Source of the DNA: Simiduia agarivorans SA1 = DSM 21679
Lineage (GTDB): Bacteria; Pseudomonadota; Gammaproteobacteria; Pseudomonadales; Cellvibrionaceae
Length of the DNA stretch: 64,000 nt
Assembly (NCBI RefSeq): GCF_000305785.2
Contig: NC_018868.3
Span: 2,204,001-2,268,000 of the forward strand
Direction: 5' to 3'
The position numbers and the translations under genes are program-made. Positions 27,947 through 35,190 of the stretch are shown in pieces. How positions within the stretch are numbered: the stretch's first letter is position 1; the number at the start of each line of letters is the position of its first letter. The notes beneath the pieces are model-generated. The model searched no databases and was not told the origin of the DNA. It saw only the letters and a list, made by a program, of their open reading frames with translations.

Positions 27947-29278
27947 ATGCGAATATCAGTGGTTGGCACTGGCTATGTGGGCTTGGTTTCCGGTGCCTGT
28001 TTTGCCGACATGGGAATGAATGTGACCTGTGTGGACATTGATCAGGCCAAAGTCCAACGCCTGCGTGAAGGGCATATCCCCATCTTTGAGCCCGGCCTCG
28101 AGCCTTTGGTCAAGCGCTGTGTCGCACAAGGGCAATTGCATTTCACCACCTCTCTGCCCGACGCCATGGCCAACAGCAACGTGTATTTTATCGCGGTTGG
28201 CACACCCACTGGCGAAGACGGTTCGGCCGATTTGCAATACGTACTTGCTGTTGCCAAGGAGATCGGTGAACACCTCAAGGACTACGCAGTGATCGTTGAT
28301 AAGTCCACGGTTCCTGTAGGCACCGCCGACAAGGTGCGCGCAACCATACAGGCCGAGCTGGACAAGCGTGGAGTTAGCATCGACTTTGACGTGGTGAGCA
28401 ACCCGGAGTTTTTGAAAGAGGGCGCCGCCGTCGACGACTTCATGAAACCCGACCGCATAGTGATTGGCACAGAAAGCGAGCGGGCCCGTGCGATCATGGC
28501 TGAGGTGTACCAGGAGTTTTCCCGCAACCACAATAAAATCATGTTTATGGGCGTACGCGATGCGGAAATGACCAAGTACGCCGCCAATGCCATGCTGGCC
28601 ACCAAAATTTCATTCATGAATGAGATCGCCAATCTGTGCGACGCAATGGACGTTGATGTGGAGCAGGTGCGCCACGGCATTGGCTCCGATTCGCGTATCG
28701 GCTACTCGTTTATCTATCCCGGCTGCGGTTACGGCGGCTCCTGCTTCCCGAAAGATGTGAAAGCACTGGTGCGCATGGCGCACGAAGCGGATGTAAAACC
28801 CTACGTACTGGACGCAGTAGAAGCGCGCAATGCCGACCAGAAAAAAGTGGTTGCCGCAAAAACCCAACGCCTGCTGGGCAACGTAAAAGGCAAACGCATT
28901 GCGGTGTGGGGGCTGGCCTTTAAGCCAGGTACCGACGACATGCGCGAAGCGCCTTCAATCCCTTTCATTACCCGTATGCTGGAGGCCGGCGCCACTGTGT
29001 GTGTGCACGACCCAGAGGCCATGACCACCTCCAAACGCGAATTTGCGCCTAAGTGGATCGAAAACGGCCAGCTGATTTACTGCAATAATCAATTTGACGC
29101 GGTAAAAGACGCTGACGCATTGGTGCTGCTGACCGAATGGAAACAATATCGTCAGCCGGACTTCGCCCGTTTGCTGGCAAGCCTGAAAGCACCGGTGGTG
29201 ATAGATGGCCGCAATGTGTACAACCCGCGCAGGATGAAGGCATTGGGCTTTACCTATGAGGGCATTGGTCGGCGCTAG
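27947..29278 (+). CDS. ugd: UDP-glucose 6-dehydrogenase
   Basis: Oxidises UDP-glucose twice with NAD+ to UDP-glucuronate, a precursor for exopolysaccharide or lipid A modification. The Rossmann motif VVGTGYVGLVSG opens the protein; the catalytic Cys is in FIYPGCGYGGSCFPKDVKAL; WGLAFKPGTDDMREAPS marks the C-terminal UDP-binding domain. Length 443 residues is standard. GAAGGAGCG precedes ATG 27947; the upstream in-frame TTG at 27917 has no ribosome site. The gene is monocistronic: the yceI operon diverges upstream and a bidirectional terminator follows. A REP-like element (29320-29350) lies in its 3' flank. Confidence 0.96.
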   Translation: MRISVVGTGYVGLVSGACFADMGMNVTCVDIDQAKVQRLREGHIPIFEPGLEPLVKRCVAQGQLHFTTSLPDAMANSNVYFIAVGTPTGEDGSADLQYVLAVAKEIGEHLKDYAVIVDKSTVPVGTADKVRATIQAELDKRGVSIDFDVVSNPEFLKEGAAVDDFMKPDRIVIGTESERARAIMAEVYQEFSRNHNKIMFMGVRDAEMTKYAANAMLATKISFMNEIANLCDAMDVDVEQVRHGIGSDSRIGYSFIYPGCGYGGSCFPKDVKALVRMAHEADVKPYVLDAVEARNADQKKVVAAKTQRLLGNVKGKRIAVWGLAFKPGTDDMREAPSIPFITRMLEAGATVCVHDPEAMTTSKREFAPKWIENGQLIYCNNQFDAVKDADALVLLTEWKQYRQPDFARLLASLKAPVVIDGRNVYNPRRMKALGFTYEGIGRR

Positions 29279-29319
29279 ATGCGAAATTGCCGACCGGGCG
29301 TTTAGTGGAATACCTGGAC

Positions 29320-29350
29320 GGTGGAATGCGCTGCGCTTATTCCACCCTAC
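29320..29350 (-). repeat. Single REP-like element downstream of ugd
   Basis: GGTGGAATGCGC..GCTTATTCCACCCTAC, the minus-oriented subtype with GCTGCGC loop variant. It is one of two unpaired copies of the family in the window. It is preceded by no 13-base unit. Confidence 0.8.
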
Positions 29351-29394
29351 CCGAATCCACCAACACCGTTCCACCAACAACGCTCCACCAATAA

Positions 29395-29440
29395 CCACCC
29401 ATAAAAAAACCGGCCTGAAGGCCGGTTTTTTTATGGGTGG
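29395..29440. terminator. Bidirectional terminator between ugd and the sapC-like gene
   Basis: A perfect 21-base inverted repeat (29395-29415 / 29420-29440) around the loop TGAA. Its inner stem is CCGGCC/GGCCGG, flanked by seven A on the left and seven T on the right, so it can terminate transcription from both convergent genes. Confidence 0.9.
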
Positions 29441-29446
29441 TTGCGT

Positions 29447-30184
29447 TTATTCGGCCTTGGCCGGCGCCGGCAACTTACCCACCAACTCGCGGAATTTACG
29501 CAGCGAATTCAGGTGTACGTACAGCAGCTCCATGCCATCATTCTTCACCAGCTCTTCCATCTGCTCAGCTTTCAGGCCTTTGAGTTTCTCGCGATTTACC
29601 GCCAGGAAGCCACCCAAGCGGATTTTGTCACCGCCGTTCTGAGGCGTGAATTGGGCCTCCATGGGTTCCAGCAACTCCCACTCCACCAGGCGCTTGCAGA
29701 AAGCCTGAGTGCGGGCGAAATTCATTTGATATTCCTTGAGGAATTCAAGCACTTTACCCAGGTACTCGGTCTGCTTGCCTTCGTCGTCAAACAGGCGCTC
29801 ACCTTTACCTTCTTCGTTGCATCCGGCGTAGGTTTCATCGATGCACAGCATGAAGTTTTTACCGTCATCATTGCTGGAAAAAACGAATGGATAGCGACGG
29901 AAGAATGCGGGCAGGTAGGAGGCAGTGAACTTGCCTTCATCGTCGATGAACAGGTTTTCTTCCGGGCGCACACCCATTACAGCCAGCGGGATTACGCTGT
30001 CACCGTTTTTGGTGAACACAACGGGAAAAGCTTCTGACGCAGCGAAGAATTCCACAGCCGTCAAAGGCACCGAATTAACGCTTTTGGCAAACGACAGGCT
30101 ATCGGACGGTTCGATGCCCCACTTGGCATGACGCTCGACGGAGATGGGGGTGGCATTGCCATAAATTAACAGTTGCTTAGACAC
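29447..30184 (-). CDS. SapC-family protein
   Basis: A 245-residue protein with no signal peptide or membrane helix. It matches the SapC family (PF07277): FAKSVNSVPLTAVEFFAASEAFPVVF at the N-terminal side, LPAFFRRYPFVF, and a C-terminal helical tail ending LYVHLNSLRKFRELV. The name comes from a Campylobacter surface-array locus, but the biochemical role is unknown and surface location is doubtful. It begins 12 bases after the stop of the 180-residue gene, so the two form a tight pair, and the Smr and thioesterase genes lie further upstream on the same strand. Confidence 0.75.
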   Translation of the reverse strand: MSKQLLIYGNATPISVERHAKWGIEPSDSLSFAKSVNSVPLTAVEFFAASEAFPVVFTKNGDSVIPLAVMGVRPEENLFIDDEGKFTASYLPAFFRRYPFVFSSNDDGKNFMLCIDETYAGCNEEGKGERLFDDEGKQTEYLGKVLEFLKEYQMNFARTQAFCKRLVEWELLEPMEAQFTPQNGGDKIRLGGFLAVNREKLKGLKAEQMEELVKNDGMELLYVHLNSLRKFRELVGKLPAPAKAE

Positions 30185-30195
30185 AATTTACTCGC

Positions 30196-30738
30196 TTATT
30201 CGTCAGTGGATTTTTTTGCTTCTTTGGCTTTGCGCAAAGACTCGTATTGATCGGGGTTTATATAAGTCAAACACAAATTCATTTCTCGGTTGGCTTTTGG
30301 CATGATAACCAATACCAGCACGTTGTATTCTCCGGCTTTCTCAATCACACCGGGCTTATGAATCATGATATTGCCTGAGTCACTGGTGAGATAATTCAGG
30401 TCGCCCCGTTCATTCAGGGTTTTGCCAATGTTCTGCAGCATGGCTTGCAAACCGGCTTTGAAAACCGGAAAACCAAATTGGCCACAAAATTCTTTCTTGT
30501 CTAGCGATATCGTCAGTGCCAGTTCCAGTTTGCCGCCTACCGTCATGGTGCCAGCGTTCAACTTTTCTGATTCTTTCAGATCCTTGAACAACTTCTTCCC
30601 ATGCTCGTCACCTTTGGCGATAAATCCACCGTGGAGAATATTGCAGGCCAGATTGACCACTTCAGGAATATTCAGTGAAAGTTGATCTTGTTGCGCTTGC
30701 GGAGCATCCGCTGCGGGCTTGATAGTTTCTTCAGTCAT
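30196..30738 (-). CDS. Unknown cytoplasmic protein paired with the SapC-family gene
   Basis: A 180-residue acidic/basic mixed protein, no signal peptide or membrane span. It starts with a charged, low-complexity leader (residues 1-20) and then a globular part including VVNLACNILHGGFIAKGDEHG, an FCGQFGFPVFKAGLQAML segment and a strand-like NVLVLVIMPKANREMNLCLTY. I recognise no family. Twelve bases separate it from the sapC-like gene downstream, so co-expression and perhaps joint function are likely. Confidence 0.55.
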   Translation of the reverse strand: MTEETIKPAADAPQAQQDQLSLNIPEVVNLACNILHGGFIAKGDEHGKKLFKDLKESEKLNAGTMTVGGKLELALTISLDKKEFCGQFGFPVFKAGLQAMLQNIGKTLNERGDLNYLTSDSGNIMIHKPGVIEKAGEYNVLVLVIMPKANREMNLCLTYINPDQYESLRKAKEAKKSTDE

Positions 30739-30793
30739 TATTCTTTTCTCTGGTTACAGCGTTTTAATCCATCTTCCCTGATTGGTGTTGAGG

Positions 30794-31381
30794 CTACCGA
30801 CGCTTGTGATGGCGCTCGGCATTCTCGAGTTTTTTCTTATCGCTCTTGCGAATCAGAACATAGGTTGCGCCGGCGCCACCATGCTGCTTTTGCGCAGAGT
30901 GGAAGGCCTGCACCTCTGCCAACTGCGGCAGCCAGTGGGCAATGCAGCTTTTTAACATAGCCGGCTGGGGTTTTCGACCCTCGCCCTTACCATGGGTAAT
31001 CAGCGCCGACCGGATATCGTGCGCACAGCAGTCTGTGACAAAGCTATGTACTGCATCACGCGCCTGCTCAACCGTGTGATTATGCAGGTCGAGCCGCGCC
31101 TCTATGCTGTACTTGCCCAAACGCAGGTTGCGGTAAACCCCGTTCTGAATACCCGGGCGCTTGAACGCCAGCAAGGCGTGCGGATCGACCGGCTCAATAA
31201 ACTCGCCCGATAGCCGGTTGTATTCTTCCAGCTCCGCGGCCACCGCCTGCTCGCGCTTGCGTCGCAGGGCTTCCTCAGAGATGGGTGCGGTTTTCGACAA
31301 TTCAACCCGGGCCTGCACCTTAATGGGCCGGATTTCCGCCAACTCCTGCCCCATCAGGCCCAAAAACGATTCATCAGACAT
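30794..31381 (-). CDS. Smr-domain protein (SmrA-like)
   Basis: A 195-residue protein with an N-terminal helical region (1-90) and a C-terminal Smr domain: LDLHNHTVEQARDAVHSFV (the LDLHG-type motif with N in place of G), ALITHGKGEG with the conserved HGxG, and GGAGATYVLIR. Smr domains bind branched DNA or act as nickases/RNases; E. coli SmrA and SmrB are cytoplasmic, and SmrB cleaves mRNA at collided ribosomes. Length and full-length alignment suggest SmrA/SmrB type rather than a MutS2 tail. ATG 31381 overlaps the thioesterase 3' end by eight bases. Confidence 0.85.
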   Translation of the reverse strand: MSDESFLGLMGQELAEIRPIKVQARVELSKTAPISEEALRRKREQAVAAELEEYNRLSGEFIEPVDPHALLAFKRPGIQNGVYRNLRLGKYSIEARLDLHNHTVEQARDAVHSFVTDCCAHDIRSALITHGKGEGRKPQPAMLKSCIAHWLPQLAEVQAFHSAQKQHGGAGATYVLIRKSDKKKLENAERHHKRR

Positions 31382-31823
31382 GGGCAACCTCCACAATCGC
31401 TGGTTCATATACGGCCCGGAACTCCGCCGGCATGCGCGCCGGACGGCCGGATTGCATATCGATACAGGCCAGCTGCCAAAGGCCGCGCATGAGCGTGGTA
31501 TCGCCCCGCAGCAGTTGAAACCGGCGGGTCATACTGAGGCGGCCATCGGAGTGGGTGAGCCAGGTACACAAGGTGAGCGAATCGCCCAACAGGGCTGGCC
31601 GGATGTAGTCATACTCGGCCCGGGCAATAGCCATGGCGCGGTTCAACCGACCGTAATCTTCCAGAGACAAGCCCAGAGCCTGAGAGTGTGCCCAGGCCAC
31701 CGCCTCACACCATTGCACGTAGACGGCATTATTGGCGTGGTTAAGCCCGTCGATATGGGCCTCACCCACCACAAGGGTCTGGGTAAACGGAGTTGGATAA
31801 TCGAAAGGCGAAACCGCACTCAT
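31374..31823 (-). CDS. Acyl-CoA thioesterase, hotdog fold (4-hydroxybenzoyl-CoA thioesterase family)
   Basis: A 149-residue cytoplasmic hotdog protein likely to hydrolyse acyl-CoA. The family motif HIDGLNHANNAVYVQWCEAVAW contains the Asn/His-rich turn and the catalytic Glu/Asp zone of the YbgC/FcbC group. The chain length of the substrate is unknown. ATG 31823 (MSAVSPF) was chosen: AGGCGG precedes it and the residues encoded upstream, back to 31934, look like untranslated leader. The 3' end overlaps the Smr gene. Confidence 0.8.
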   Translation of the reverse strand: MSAVSPFDYPTPFTQTLVVGEAHIDGLNHANNAVYVQWCEAVAWAHSQALGLSLEDYGRLNRAMAIARAEYDYIRPALLGDSLTLCTWLTHSDGRLSMTRRFQLLRGDTTLMRGLWQLACIDMQSGRPARMPAEFRAVYEPAIVEVAHV

Positions 31824-31969
31824 CTCAATACCGCCTGAACCGGTGCCTGAAAAACGAGGGGAGAGATTAGCGCGTTCACACCGCTTGGGCAAACCCAAGA
31901 AAGGGGTCACCAGAAGCCTTAACACCTCAGGCATTCGGAGCCAGAGAGGTTACTGCAGAGTTCTTCCAA

Positions 31970-31989
31970 CAAGGGCCCGGAGGCCCTTG
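31970..31989 (-). terminator. Hairpin after the PEP-CTERM gene
   Basis: CAAGGGCC (31970-31977) and GGCCCTTG (31982-31989) pair perfectly around a four-base loop, 19 bases after the stop of the PEP-CTERM gene on the minus strand. The T tract is weak. Confidence 0.5.
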
Positions 31990-32007
31990 TAGCTAGCACA
32001 TCCTGTC

Positions 32008-32601
32008 TTACATCAATTTGCGTTTCCAGCCCAACGCCACCAGGCCAAGCCCCAGTAACAGCAACGGAGAAGGCTCCGGCACGCTGGATTCGTTCAGCAC
32101 GATATTATCGATTGCAAAATGCTGACCCTGGTCATCAAAGCGCACGCTGTCGATACCCATCCAGTCAAACGTGAAGAAACGCGCTTCGGTGCGACTGACC
32201 TCAAAGTTGGTACTGTACAGCATCACACCGTCAAGCCAACCAGACAGGGAAATGTTCAACACATTGTCCCAGGCAGACGTCATCCAGAAAGAAGTCAGAT
32301 CAAAGGTATCCGTTCCTTGAGCCTCGACTAGTACAGGATTATACCCATACCCATTAAAGCCAACCATGTCGCCATCTAAAGCATTTGCCAACGTTTCGTA
32401 ACCAGATCCCGCGAGATAACCCGCTGTTCCATTCACAGTCCACATATCGCCGGCGCCATTATTCCAATCCAGCCCCTGATATCCGTCTGCGATCTGGTTT
32501 TCGCCCTGTGGCCGGTCTTCAAAATCAATAACCAGGGCAGAAGCATTCAGACTTACAGCCAAAAGTGCAGCACCCGCTATCCATTTCACCATTTTCATCA
32601 T
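32008..32601 (-). CDS. PEP-CTERM sorting-domain protein
   Basis: A 197-residue exported protein. N-terminal signal peptide (WIAGAALLAVSLNASA), a beta-rich middle region beginning VIDFEDRPQGENQIADGYQG with similarity in style to extracellular FDGG/lectin-like folds, and a C-terminal sorting signal: SVPEPSPLLLLGLGLVALGW followed by KRK. That signal is processed by exosortase, placing the protein at the surface or in the extracellular matrix; genomes with it usually have exopolysaccharide loci. No exosortase gene is in this window. It is monocistronic. Confidence 0.9.
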   Translation of the reverse strand: MMKMVKWIAGAALLAVSLNASALVIDFEDRPQGENQIADGYQGLDWNNGAGDMWTVNGTAGYLAGSGYETLANALDGDMVGFNGYGYNPVLVEAQGTDTFDLTSFWMTSAWDNVLNISLSGWLDGVMLYSTNFEVSRTEARFFTFDWMGIDSVRFDDQGQHFAIDNIVLNESSVPEPSPLLLLGLGLVALGWKRKLM

Positions 32602-32917
32602 TCTTCTCCACTTCCTTCGATTGTTGTTTCATTACCTCGTTCCAAGGCAATGCCTTCCTCGGGCAAGCCAATGCAAGGCACGCGCCAAAAAAAAATTTCT
32701 TTAAAATCAATCAGTTAAAAAAATAAAGGATGGACGGTGTAAAGATAACTGACAGGAAAACTGTACAAATATAAAAAAAGGCTGCCCTACGGCAGCCCCT
32801 AAGGGTGGATAGACTAACTAGGAAATTAGCTACCCGAGGGTGCGAAACTGGTTACGTGCGCAGGCAGGGGTTGGATTTCCCGATGTATGGGGTCAGAGCC
32901 CCGAAAAGCCGCCAGGC
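32602..32917. other. Intergenic stretch between the PEP-CTERM gene and acs
   Basis: About 315 bases without a gene. The left part should hold the PEP-CTERM gene promoter (minus strand, AT-rich around 32690-32770); the right part carries the acs terminator (32773-32797). Nothing else is visible. Confidence 0.6.
32773..32797 (-). terminator. Intrinsic terminator of acs
   Basis: On the minus strand GGCTGCC, loop GTAG, GGCAGCC is followed by seven T (A run at 32773-32779 on the plus strand), about 120 bases after the acs stop. Confidence 0.8.
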
Positions 32918-34852
32918 TTACTTATTCGCCCGGTTGCTGATCAGCTCATCCACCACCGCGGGCTCGGCCAGGGTGGAGGTGTCGCCCAGGCTGTCGATCT
33001 CGTTGGCGGCGATCTTGCGCAGGATACGGCGCATGATTTTGCCGGAACGGGTCTTGGGCAGGCCGGGCGCCCACTGGATCACGTCGGGCTTGGCGATGGG
33101 GCCGATTTCCTTGTTACACAGGGCAACCAATTCCTTTTTCAGCTCGTCCGAGGGTTCGGTGCCGGCCATCAGGGTCACGTAACAATAGATGCCCTGGCCC
33201 TTGATGTCGTGCGGATACCCCACCACGGCCGCTTCGGCCACCTTATCGTGCAGCACCAGCGCACTTTCGATTTCGGCAGTGCCCATGCGGTGGCCGGACA
33301 CGTTCAGCACGTCGTCCACCCGGCCGGTAATCCAGTAGTAGCCATCCTCGTCGCGACGGGCGCCGTCGCCGGTGAAGTAGTAGCCCTTGTAGGTGCTGAA
33401 ATAGGTGTCGATCATTCGCTGGTGATCACCGTACACGGTGCGGATCTGACTGGGCCAGCTGGCTTTGATGGCGAGTGAGCCCTCACCTGCACCGGTAATT
33501 TCTTTACCCTCGGCATCCAGTAACACCGGTTGCACGCCAAAGAACGGCAGGGTGGCAGAGCCCGGTTTGGTGGCGGTAGCGCCCGGCAGCGGGGTGAGCA
33601 TGTGGCCACCGGTTTCGGTTTGCCACCAGGTGTCCACTATGGGGCAACGGCCCTCGCCCACCACGTGGTAATACCATTCCCAGGCCTCCGGGTTGATGGG
33701 CTCACCCACGGTGCCCAATACCCGCAGGGTTTTACGTGAGGATTTGGTGACGAAATCATTGCCGGCCCCCATCAGAGCGCGAATGGCGGTGGGGGCAGTA
33801 TAGAACTGGTTGACCTTGTGCTTGTCCACCACGTCCCAGCAACGCGACGCCGACGGATAAGTGGGCACGCCCTCAAACATCAAGGTGGTGGCGCCGTTGC
33901 ACAGGGGGCCGTAAACAATGTAGCTGTGGCCGGTCACCCAACCCACGTCCGCCGTGCACCAGTAGATATCACCCTCTTTGTAGTCGAAGGTGTATTTGAA
34001 ACTCATGGCCGTGTGCAGCAGGTAGCCCGCGGTGGTGTGCAGCACACCTTTGGGCTTACCGGTGGAACCGGAGGTGTACAGAATGAACAGCGGGTCTTCC
34101 GCGTCCATCATTTCCGGTTCTGCATTGCTCGCAGCCGCGGCAACAGCATCGCCGTACCAGATATCGCGGCCTTCGGTCCAATTCACCTTGCCGCCGGTGC
34201 GCTTTACCACCAGGCAGGTGTGAGTGTTGGGGCAGGAGGCCAGCGCTTTATCGGCATTGGCTTTCAGCGGCACCGCCTTGCCACCGCGCAGGCCTTCGTC
34301 GGCGGTGATCAGCACCCGGCAATCGGAATCCAGAATGCGGTCTTTCAACGCATCGGGCGAGAAGCCGCCAAACACCACCGAGTGAATGGCACCCACGCGC
34401 GCGCACGCCAACATGGCGTAGGCCGCTTCCGGAATCATGGGCATGTAAATGCACACCCGGTCGCCTTTTTTCACGCCGCGCTCGCGCATCACATTGGCTA
34501 ACCGGCACACCTGCTCGTGCAGTTCGGCATAAGTGATGTGCTTGTCTACTGAAGGGTCATCGCCTTCCCAGATAATCGCCGTCTGGTTGGCACGCTTGGG
34601 CAGGTGGCGGTCAATACAGTTCACCGTCACATTCAGTTTGCCGCCAGTAAACCAGCTGGCCTCGCCCTTGGTCATGTCGTAATCGCAGACCTGGGTAAAG
34701 GGTGTCGAAAAGGTTAAAAATTGCTCCGCCTGCTCGCGATAAAACGCCTCGGGCTCGTTAACGGAGCGAGCGTACATGGCGTCGTACTGGGCCTTGTTGA
34801 TGTGGGCATTGGCCGCACTCGCGGGTACCGGATAGGTTTTTACGTCTGACAT
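32918..34852 (-). CDS. acs: Acetyl-CoA synthetase
   Basis: Converts acetate, ATP and CoA to acetyl-CoA through acetyl-AMP. It has the adenylate-forming motifs [32 protein letters not shown] and [18 protein letters not shown], and near the C-terminus [14 protein letters not shown], whose Lys is the acetylation-controlled residue in this family. The 644-residue length is typical. The second of two nearby ATGs (34852) is used because AGGTGG lies seven bases upstream; ATG 34858 would sit too close. It is divergent from the kinase gene across a 340-base gap. It could also supply acetyl-CoA from acetoacetate-derived acetate. Confidence 0.96.
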   Translation of the reverse strand: MSDVKTYPVPASAANAHINKAQYDAMYARSVNEPEAFYREQAEQFLTFSTPFTQVCDYDMTKGEASWFTGGKLNVTVNCIDRHLPKRANQTAIIWEGDDPSVDKHITYAELHEQVCRLANVMRERGVKKGDRVCIYMPMIPEAAYAMLACARVGAIHSVVFGGFSPDALKDRILDSDCRVLITADEGLRGGKAVPLKANADKALASCPNTHTCLVVKRTGGKVNWTEGRDIWYGDAVAAAASNAEPEMMDAEDPLFILYTSGSTGKPKGVLHTTAGYLLHTAMSFKYTFDYKEGDIYWCTADVGWVTGHSYIVYGPLCNGATTLMFEGVPTYPSASRCWDVVDKHKVNQFYTAPTAIRALMGAGNDFVTKSSRKTLRVLGTVGEPINPEAWEWYYHVVGEGRCPIVDTWWQTETGGHMLTPLPGATATKPGSATLPFFGVQPVLLDAEGKEITGAGEGSLAIKASWPSQIRTVYGDHQRMIDTYFSTYKGYYFTGDGARRDEDGYYWITGRVDDVLNVSGHRMGTAEIESALVLHDKVAEAAVVGYPHDIKGQGIYCYVTLMAGTEPSDELKKELVALCNKEIGPIAKPDVIQWAPGLPKTRSGKIMRRILRKIAANEIDSLGDTSTLAEPAVVDELISNRANK

Positions 34853-35190
34853 AAACATTCCACCTTGCGATTTTTTTAATTTTTTAGCAATACTTTGTTT
34901 TGGTTATTTGCTATGCACCCTTGTGGGCCGCGCCGAGCGTGACCCGTAAGTTCTGGCCACTATACCAAGTGCGCCCGGCAAACCCTATTAGCCAATAGTC
35001 TAAAAGCCATCAGACCCATTGCCGTCGCGTTGTAATCAGGCTGCCATTTGTCCGCAAACTGCGCCGGATCTCGCCAAAGCACTGCCAAATAATTGCATCC
35101 CGCCGCCAGCCCGAGTAAGTTAGCACTTGCCCATATAAGGACCTGAGGGCATCACTGCAGGGAACAGCAGAAAAATAAAAAAGGGTTCCC
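34853..35190. other. Divergent intergenic region between acs and the kinase gene
   Basis: About 340 bases that must hold promoters for both genes. AT-rich stretches occur near 34870-34910. I see no clear palindrome or CRP-like site that I would defend. Confidence 0.5.
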
